From Methanobrevibacter thaueri (GTDB taxonomy: Archaea; Methanobacteriota; Methanobacteria; Methanobacteriales; Methanobacteriaceae): a stretch of DNA of 22,393 bases. The position numbers were made by a program, and so were the translations under genes. The DNA lies in NCBI RefSeq assembly GCF_015062905.1, contig NZ_SUTK01000027.1, positions 1 to 22,393 of the forward strand. Reading direction: 5' to 3'. Under the pieces are notes generated by a model. It searched no databases. It saw only the letters and a list, made by a program, of their open reading frames with translations, and was not told the DNA's origin. Shown one piece after another: positions 8,277 through 14,700 of the stretch; position 1 is the first letter of the stretch, and each line of letters begins with the position of its first letter.

Positions 8277-9059
8277 ATGTATATGAAAGCATTAATCAGT
8301 AATGACGATGGAATAACCGCTTCAGGAATACTTGCATCAAAAAAAGCAGTTGAAGATTTATGCCAAACATACGTTGTGGCTCCTGAAACTCAGCAAAGTG
8401 GAATCGGCCATGCATTAACATTATATGAACCATTGAGAGTCAATGAACACATTCTTAAGGATGGAAGCATAGGCTATGGAGTTGGGGGAACACCGACAGA
8501 TGCTGTGACAATAGCATTGTTTGAAATAATGGATGAAAAACCGGACATCATGATTTCAGGAATAAATACCGGCTTTAATCTGGGCCAGGCCGAATTGACA
8601 ACATCCGGAACACTAGGCGCCGCAATTGAAGCTGCAAGCTTTGGAATTCCAACCATTGCAATCTCAAAGGAAGTTACAAGAGACGACATCAAGTTTGAAA
8701 ACGGCCATGTCGAAATCGATTTTGAATTTTCACAAAAAATGCTTAACAAACTGGCTAAAATCGTTTTAAAAAAAGGTTTGCCTGAAGGAATTGACTTGCT
8801 GAATGTCAACATTCCGGAAAATCCTTCAGATGAAGAGTTTGAAGTCGTAAAACTTGGAAAACGGATGTATACTCCCGTTATTGAAAAACGTCTGGATCCG
8901 AGAAACAAGCCATATTACTGGATTGGTGGTGAGCCGTATGAGTTTGACGAGCCGGGAAGCGATGGTTATGAACTCAAAAAAATGCAAAAAACTACAATAA
9001 CACCATTGAAAATAGATTTGACAAGTGATATGAGTTTATTAAAAAAATGGTTGAGATAA
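8277..9059 (+). CDS. surE: 5'/3'-nucleotidase SurE
   Basis: SurE is a cytosolic metal-dependent phosphatase that removes phosphate from nucleoside monophosphates. Family motifs are all present: SNDDG with the metal-binding Asp10-Asp11, VVAPETQQSGIGHALT with Ser41, GTPTDAV (71-77), SGINTGFNLG with Asn97, and TSGTLGAAIEA. Length (260 aa) is typical. Two in-frame ATGs lie close together (8277 and 8283). No ribosome binding site precedes either, and a TTATTTAAA box lies about 20-25 bases upstream, so the mRNA is probably leaderless or nearly so, and MKALISNDDG from 8283 is the more family-like N-terminus. The stop lies 5 bases from the stop of the converging small gene. Confidence 0.94.
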   Translation: MYMKALISNDDGITASGILASKKAVEDLCQTYVVAPETQQSGIGHALTLYEPLRVNEHILKDGSIGYGVGGTPTDAVTIALFEIMDEKPDIMISGINTGFNLGQAELTTSGTLGAAIEAASFGIPTIAISKEVTRDDIKFENGHVEIDFEFSQKMLNKLAKIVLKKGLPEGIDLLNVNIPENPSDEEFEVVKLGKRMYTPVIEKRLDPRNKPYYWIGGEPYEFDEPGSDGYELKKMQKTTITPLKIDLTSDMSLLKKWLR

Positions 9060-9064
9060 GATAC

Positions 9065-9208
9065 CTATAAGTTTAAGTCTTTAAGTATCTTTTCCCTTTC
9101 AGCCCTAAGTTCGCCTAAAATCTTTTCGTCAGTGCATCCGTCTTTTTTAAGTTGAGCTATTGTACGAGTAATAGCTTCCAAATTGCTTTCTAATTGATTA
9201 ATTGCCAT
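9065..9208 (-). CDS. Small helical protein, 47 aa, function unknown
   Basis: An ATG at 9208 opens a 48-codon frame ending in TAG at 9065-9067. The product begins MAINQLESNLEAI and ends in a Glu/Lys-rich stretch (ELRAEREKILKDLNL). Its pattern of hydrophobic residues every three to four positions (Leu, Ile) with dense charge suggests two helices, perhaps a coiled-coil hairpin, with a central KKDGC turn. It fits exactly between surE and the LSm gene, and a TATA-like TTTAAATACTTT lies about 27 bases before the ATG with no ribosome binding site, which suggests a leaderless transcript. I do not recognise a family. Tight packing, good promoter spacing and ordinary amino acid use make it likely real. 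Confidence 0.6.
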   Translation of the reverse strand: MAINQLESNLEAITRTIAQLKKDGCTDEKILGELRAEREKILKDLNL

Positions 9209-9225
9209 ACTATATACTATAAACA

Positions 9226-9240
9226 TTAAAGTATTTAAAG
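9226..9240. promoter_or_regulatory. Shared bidirectional TATA element, small gene/LSm
   Basis: The 76-base gap between two divergent genes has one good box, TTAAAGTATTTAAAG, made of two TTAAAG units. Read on either strand it resembles an archaeal TATA box. Leftward it lies about 27 bases from the small-protein ATG; rightward it predicts a start near 9262, which leaves room for AAGGAT before the LSm gene. Confidence 0.45.
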
Positions 9241-9284
9241 TTGAAAGACTAATGTAAAAGTAGAATATTCAAGGATTTGAAACA

Positions 9285-9482
9285 ATGAGCGAAGATAATG
9301 TAAACAAACTTTTTACTCAATTTAAAAATAAATATGTAAGTGTTGATTTAAGAGGAGACTATCAAACCGAAGGTAAAGTAATAGCAATTGACAACTACTT
9401 AAATCTCGTTTTAGAAAATGAAAATGGTATTGAAACACTTAAAGGCGGAAATATAATTTTTATAAGTTTAAAAGAAGATTAG
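9285..9482 (+). CDS. Archaeal Sm-like (LSm) RNA-binding protein
   Basis: This 65-residue protein is a compact LSm fold. Sm1 spans about residues 17-45 (YVSVDLRGDYQTEGKV followed by the diagnostic D-x-x-L-N-L-V-L), and Sm2 is the short LKGGNIIFISL near 52-62. Archaeal LSm proteins form rings of six or seven subunits that bind U-rich RNA and take part in RNA processing or tRNA-linked functions. Sm2 has KGGNI where many archaeal relatives have RGDNI/V, so the RNA-site Arg is Lys here. A ribosome binding site AAGGAT starts at 9271. The stop TAG overlaps the stop TAA of the converging marker 12 gene in the four bases TTAG. It starts divergently from the small 47-aa gene, probably from a shared TATA element. 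Confidence 0.88.
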   Translation: MSEDNVNKLFTQFKNKYVSVDLRGDYQTEGKVIAIDNYLNLVLENENGIETLKGGNIIFISLKED

Positions 9483-10483
9483 ATATTAACTTTAATACCT
9501 AATATCTCTTTTTCACCATTAAAGACATCCATCGCTATTTGAGCAGCACCAATAGCTCCAGAATCAAATGATATCACTTTCAAGTCATATTTGCCTTTAA
9601 AGTATTTGTCAATCTCTTTTTTAAAGTCAAAAGGTTCGGTTGATGATCCGATGGAACCTGTCAGGACAATGCCCTCGATATCGTTTTCGCACACAACGTC
9701 AAGGCCTGCAATCTCCATTGCTACGGTCATTATCAATGTGTCGATTGCAAGTTTCGCATTTTCATCACCCTGGCGGTAATTGTCCAGAAGCTGATTTTTC
9801 ATGTCGGCAACTTTTCCGTCAATTCCTGCGATCTTGACTGCTCCGGCATTTGAAAAGCATCCGTTAGCTGATGCACCATTCTCATCAATGTCCCTGATCA
9901 TTTCCAAGTCAAGCGGTCCATGCACAACTCCCATAGCGCCTAGACATGCATCGATGGCACCTTTGATCTTGCCATCCTCGATTAAGATATCCACACTGTT
10001 TGAGGAGATGTCGGCAACTATGAAATTGCTCCATCCGGTTTCCTTGACTGCATTATAGGATATGCTGACCTTTTCAGGACTTGCCTGGTGAGAATAGGCT
10101 GCCCTAAACAATTCATCTAAAGATTCTGAGTCCTTGTGAAGGCCCGGAATCATTATTGACGGCAGATTCAACTCTTCAAGCTCATCGAAAACGCTAGTTC
10201 CTCCGCCGGTAACCTTGCCGGCGCCGTTGATTGATAATATTCCACGGTCCTTGACTTTATCGGTCGGTAAAATTTGGCTAATGCCATCGCCCATTGCGTA
10301 TGTAATTGCCATTAATTTAACATCTTCTAAATTAACACGTTTTTTCAGTTCTTCTGAGGCAGAAACTAGACCCTGTTTACTTTCCTCCCTTCCGATTTTA
10401 AATACATCGACAACGTCCCCCTCATCGGACATTATGCAAAAAGAGATTCCGGTTGTACCATGGTCCATTCCAATAAATACCAT
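9479..10483 (-). CDS. Methanogenesis marker protein 12 (ASKHA-type)
   Basis: This matches the methanogen-specific marker 12 family (TIGR03281 by recognition), found with methanogenesis genes but without a proven function. It has a sugar-kinase/Hsp70/actin-like layout: phosphate-1 loop IGMDHGTTGISFCI at the N-terminus, a second phosphate-like segment VADISSNSVDILIEDGKI near the middle with AIDACLGAMG after it, and a late IVLTGSIGSS adenosine-type loop. ATP binding is likely by fold; the reaction is unknown. I use the ATG at 10483 (334 aa) because GTGGT lies a few bases upstream and the first loop then begins close to the N-terminus, as is usual. A GTG at 10492 would add three residues. It lies downstream of ilvC on the same strand but past a terminator, so it probably has its own transcript. 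Confidence 0.9.
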   Translation of the reverse strand: MVFIGMDHGTTGISFCIMSDEGDVVDVFKIGREESKQGLVSASEELKKRVNLEDVKLMAITYAMGDGISQILPTDKVKDRGILSINGAGKVTGGGTSVFDELEELNLPSIMIPGLHKDSESLDELFRAAYSHQASPEKVSISYNAVKETGWSNFIVADISSNSVDILIEDGKIKGAIDACLGAMGVVHGPLDLEMIRDIDENGASANGCFSNAGAVKIAGIDGKVADMKNQLLDNYRQGDENAKLAIDTLIMTVAMEIAGLDVVCENDIEGIVLTGSIGSSTEPFDFKKEIDKYFKGKYDLKVISFDSGAIGAAQIAMDVFNGEKEILGIKVNI

Positions 10484-10504
10484 TATTACCACACTAGAAA
10501 AATA

Positions 10505-10553
10505 TTAAAAATTAAAATAAAAAAAGAAAAAAGACGTGTTTAATCGTCTTTTT
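10505..10553 (-). terminator. Hairpin and T-run terminator of ilvC
   Basis: On the minus strand a perfect 9-bp stem (AAAAAGACG with CGTCTTTTT, bases 10545-10553 and 10528-10536) encloses an 8-base loop that holds the ilvC stop codon. A long T-rich run follows. The stem starts inside the last codons of ilvC. Archaea can stop on the T-run alone; here both signals are present. Confidence 0.7.
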
Positions 10554-11532
10554 GTAATCCACAAGCTTTTCTTAATCTTGCACCAACAATTTCAATGTCT
10601 TTTTGACCTTCAGCAGCCCTCATTTCTTTAAGGTTAGCGCCGTTGGTAGCATTTTCATCAGCCCATTGTTTTTTGAAGGTACCATCTTGGATTTCTTTTA
10701 AAACTGCTTTCATACCGTCTTTAGCTTCTTGAGTAATGATTCTGTTTCCTCTGGTTAATCCACCGTATTCAGCAGTGTTACTTACATCAGTCCACATTCC
10801 AGCAAAACCTTTTTCGTAGATTAAATCAACAATGAGTTTTACTTCGTGACAGGTTTCAAAGTAAGCGATTTCAGGTTGGTAACCTGCTTCAACCAAGGTA
10901 GTGAATCCTGCATTGATCAATTCAGTGATACCACCGCATAAAACGGTTTGTTCACCGAACAGGTCGGTTTCGGTTTCTTCTTGGAAAGTGGTTTCCAATA
11001 CACCTGCTTTGGTTAATCCGCAAGCTTTTGCCATACCTAATGCTAATTGTAAAGCGTCACCGGTTGCGTCTTGTTCAACTGCAACGAGACCTGGAATACC
11101 GAATCCTTCTTCGTAGGTTCTTCTTACCATGGATCCTGGTCCTTTTGGTGCAAACATTACAACATTTACGGTTTCATCAGGTTTGATTAACTCAAAGTGG
11201 ATGTTGTAACCGTGAGAGAATGAAATGGTGTTGCCAGCTTCAACATAAGGTGCAATCTGTTCATTGTAGACTTTTTCCTGGATTTCATCAGGAAGCAAAA
11301 TGTGAATGATATCTGCTTCTTTTGCAGCATCTTCAATAGATTTGACATTCATTCCATCTTCTTTTGCTACATTCCAAGAACTACCGTTTTCTCTTAAACC
11401 TACAATAACGTTAGCTCCACTATCAGCCATATTTCTAGATTGTGCTCTTCCTTGAGAACCGTAACCAATTACTGCTATGGTTTTTCCTTCAAGAGCGTCT
11501 GTATTTACATCGTCGTCGTAATACATTTTCAT
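10540..11532 (-). CDS. ilvC: Ketol-acid reductoisomerase (NADP+), class I
   Basis: IlvC converts 2-acetolactate or 2-aceto-2-hydroxybutyrate to the dihydroxy acids of valine and isoleucine synthesis, using NADPH and Mg2+. The N-terminal Rossmann domain has AVIGYGSQGRAQ and the cofactor loop GLRENGSSW, followed by HILLPDEIQ and FAPKGPGSMVR. The all-helical domain has the metal site TDLFGEQTVLCGG and EIAYFETCHEVKLIVDLIYEKG, and the late GLTRGNRIIT stretch. From the ATG at 11532 the protein is 330 residues, the normal short class I length, and starts MKMYYDDDV as relatives do. GAGTGA (11538-11543) is a well-placed ribosome binding site. A GTG at 11541 is also in frame but falls inside that site. 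It is divergent from ALP2 and not next to other ilv genes here. Confidence 0.97.
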   Translation of the reverse strand: MKMYYDDDVNTDALEGKTIAVIGYGSQGRAQSRNMADSGANVIVGLRENGSSWNVAKEDGMNVKSIEDAAKEADIIHILLPDEIQEKVYNEQIAPYVEAGNTISFSHGYNIHFELIKPDETVNVVMFAPKGPGSMVRRTYEEGFGIPGLVAVEQDATGDALQLALGMAKACGLTKAGVLETTFQEETETDLFGEQTVLCGGITELINAGFTTLVEAGYQPEIAYFETCHEVKLIVDLIYEKGFAGMWTDVSNTAEYGGLTRGNRIITQEAKDGMKAVLKEIQDGTFKKQWADENATNGANLKEMRAAEGQKDIEIVGARLRKACGLQKDD

Positions 11533-11591
11533 AATAATCACTCGTAAAAATTAAGATATTAAATAAAATATCACATAAAGATATGATTTTC

Positions 11592-11604
11592 TATATTTAT
11601 AAAA
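11592..11604 (-). promoter_or_regulatory. Candidate TATA box for ilvC
   Basis: The minus strand reads TTTTATAAATATA here, a strong archaeal box A. A start about 25 bases downstream would give a leader of roughly 35-45 bases containing the GAGTGA ribosome binding site. Confidence 0.45.
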
Positions 11605-11705
11605 GTAACTTTTTATCATTTAAAAACTTGGATTTGTAGAAATCCCAGCAGATTCATGTAAAAAAAATTAACCTTTAAAAATGAATTTTTTCAATTTTAT
11701 TCGCC

Positions 11706-11717
11706 AAATTATATTAA
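11706..11717 (+). promoter_or_regulatory. Candidate TATA box for ALP2
   Basis: AAATTATATTAA is the best box A match upstream of ALP2. A start about 25 bases downstream, near 11738, would give a leader of about 36 bases including GGAGGA at 11765-11770. The choice among several AT-rich strings is uncertain. Confidence 0.35.
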
Positions 11718-11773
11718 TAATGATTCATATAAGTTTTATTGTATGAAATATTATACAGAATTATGGAGGAAAA

Positions 11774-14700
11774 ATGAAGTCTATTAATAAATTTTTCATG
11801 ATTGCACTGGTCATGCTCATTTTGTTTAGCGTTTCTTCGGTTTTTGCTGTTCAAAATGAGACAATAATGACTGATGATGCAAGTGACGCTTTAACGATTG
11901 ACGATGAAAGCGTCAGTGAAGAGGAAGTTTTGAATACGAATGATGATGAGATTATAAGCAGTAGTGAAGATAATGATGTGTTATCTGATACGGGAAATTA
12001 TAATGATTTACAAGGAAAAATTGATGCTGGTGGTAATGTATCGTTGGATAAGGATTATCAGTATGCGGACAGTGGATATGATTCAGTTTCAATTGGAAAA
12101 TCTGTTGTAGTTGATGGTCACGGACATTATATTGACGCTAGAAGTAAAACAGGCATAATCAATTCCCATAAAACTGGGAATATTGATGTCGTTTTGAAAA
12201 ATATAATATTTAAAAATGCAAAAACTGAAAACGGTGGAGCCCTTCACTTTACCGTTAAAAATTCCAAATTCACTATTATAAACTGTACATTTTTAAATGA
12301 TGGAGCTCGAGAAGATGGTGGAGCCATTAACTGCCAATATTCAGATTTGATTATAGATGGATGTACTTTCAACAGTAATCATGCATACCGTTGCGGAGGA
12401 GCTATTTATTTTGAGGGTAGTGACAACTCCCTAAGTCTTTCTAATTGTCAATTTAATTCCAATCAGGCTAATAGATATGGTGGGGCAATATACATAGATG
12501 GGAAAGTTGATGTTTTTAAACATTCCTCATTTAATAAGAATCTTGCATATAATCATGGTGGTGCGGTTTATGTAAAGTCTAATCATGAAAAAGATTTCAT
12601 CGTTGATAGCTGTCCTTTTGTTGAAAATCAAGTTAGTGGAGATGGTTTAAAAGGTGGTGCGATTTATAATTGTGGTCCTGGAACTGTCACTTTCCGCAAT
12701 TCAGATTTTTCAGACAATATGGGGTCTAATGAGGGCGGGGCTATTTACAGTTCTGAAACTATTAAAATAGATGCATGTAACTTTACTCGTAATAAGGCTC
12801 ACGATAATGGTGGAGCCATATTTGCTGATGTTATAGATTGGGCGGACTCAACATCCATATTCACAAAAAACCAGGTTGCTCGTGACAATATGGTTTCAGC
12901 TAATAAAGGAGGTGCGATTTATGCACAAAAATTCGGCAACACTGCAAAGAAATTGGTTTTTGATCAGAATTGGGCATATTATGGTGGAGCGATATATATA
13001 AACAGCAAAGGCAATGCAAACATCGAGTCCTCCTTATTCGTAGGTAATGTTGCTAGTCATGCTGATGGGACAGCAGGTTGCGGTGCGGCAATCTATATGG
13101 ATTCTGCCGGTGCCAAACTAACTTTAAGATATAATATTTTCGTTGGCAATAATGCTCATGATGATAAAGCAGTTTACAACTGTGGAAAATATGAATCTGT
13201 TGAATATAACTGGTGGGGCAATAATAATCCTGATTTCAGTCAACCTTATCTTGTGGAATGGCACAGGTTCACAAGCAATGACAAACATAGTGACAGCCAT
13301 CCATTAAGTGTTGTTCTTAGTTGGGGCAGGGAGCCAACTTCTAAATTTGAAAATGGAACTCTAAACGTGAAATTTGTAACTAAAGAAGGTATGGATTTAG
13401 CTGATAGAATGGACGGATATGTTGCAAGTTTAACTTCCGATAAAAAAGCTACAATCACTCCTACCGATAAAAAATACAGTTTTATTTTCACACCGCTGGA
13501 AGCAGGTCAATATGCAGTCACCATTCAAATGTCAAACGAGTGGGGGACCCTGTTAGGCGGGGGTGGAACCATTCATACAAATATTACAGGGGATTTTGCA
13601 GTGTTGCAGAATTTAGTTAATAATGCTGAAGGTGTTTTAAATCTTGAACGAGATTTTACATATTCTCCAAATGTTGATACCATTACCGAGGGTATTGTAA
13701 TTGATAAGCCATTGACCATCAATGGTAACGGACATACAATAAATGCATTAAAGAATTCCAGAATCTTTAATATTACATCAAATGGAGTTACCATAAACAA
13801 TGTAACTCTTAAAAATGGTAAGGCCAGCGAAGGTGGTGCGATTTATATTCAAGGAGACAATGCTCAAATTTTAAATTCCTATTTCAGTTTTAATGTTGCT
13901 ACCGATAAAGGAGGTGCGATTAGGTGGATCGGATTAAACGGAACAGTTTCAAATTCCATCTTCCTAAATAATACAGCATCAGTCAAGGATATGACAATGA
14001 AAAAGGAGAGAGGAACACTTGTATTTACCCTAACAGGTAATGAAAACTATATTAATGCAATTTATTCCGATAAGGATTTATCATTTTCCAATGTGACATA
14101 TTGGAATGGAACTGCTAAAACCAACGCTATTCCAGTCAAATCAGATGTTAATTTTATTGTTAACAGTCTTATTACCTTAATCATAAGAGAACATGGCATG
14201 TTTACCCACCTTGATGATGTATATACTAAAGAGAACGGTGTGGGCACATATTATTATTTGCCTGTGCTCGCAGATGGGAATTATACATTCACAGCAACTC
14301 ATTATGAGGATTCATATTACTCCGAAAAAAGTGTTGACGGCAGTTTAAGTGTATCTCATGTTGCCCCTAAAAACAGTTCAGTTGAAATCATAACCCCCAA
14401 CGGAACAGAATTCAATCAGACCTATGTGCATATTGACTTTAAATATGAAAATAAGACTGAAATCAGAGCGGTGATTACAGATTACAATGGTACTAAAATA
14501 TATGACTCATTGGCAGGATCCAATTATATCGAACCGATTTTACCTGCAAGCGATGAATATTACAACATTACAATATATAACCTTGGAAATGAGACTACTA
14601 ATCCAAGTAGGGACTCCATATTGTTTAAAGTAAATAAAATACTCTCATATATTCAGATAACTGAATCACCTGGAGATTTTAATTATTCTGCAACTAGTGG

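Noticed and set aside
8474..8908. 144-residue minus-strand frame inside surE
   Set aside because: Antisense to a complete SurE with every family motif; no start signal or recognisable protein feature.
11542..11773. Possible small gene between ilvC and ALP2
   Set aside because: Short frames there lack both a ribosome binding site and coding character; TATA boxes for both neighbours explain the region.
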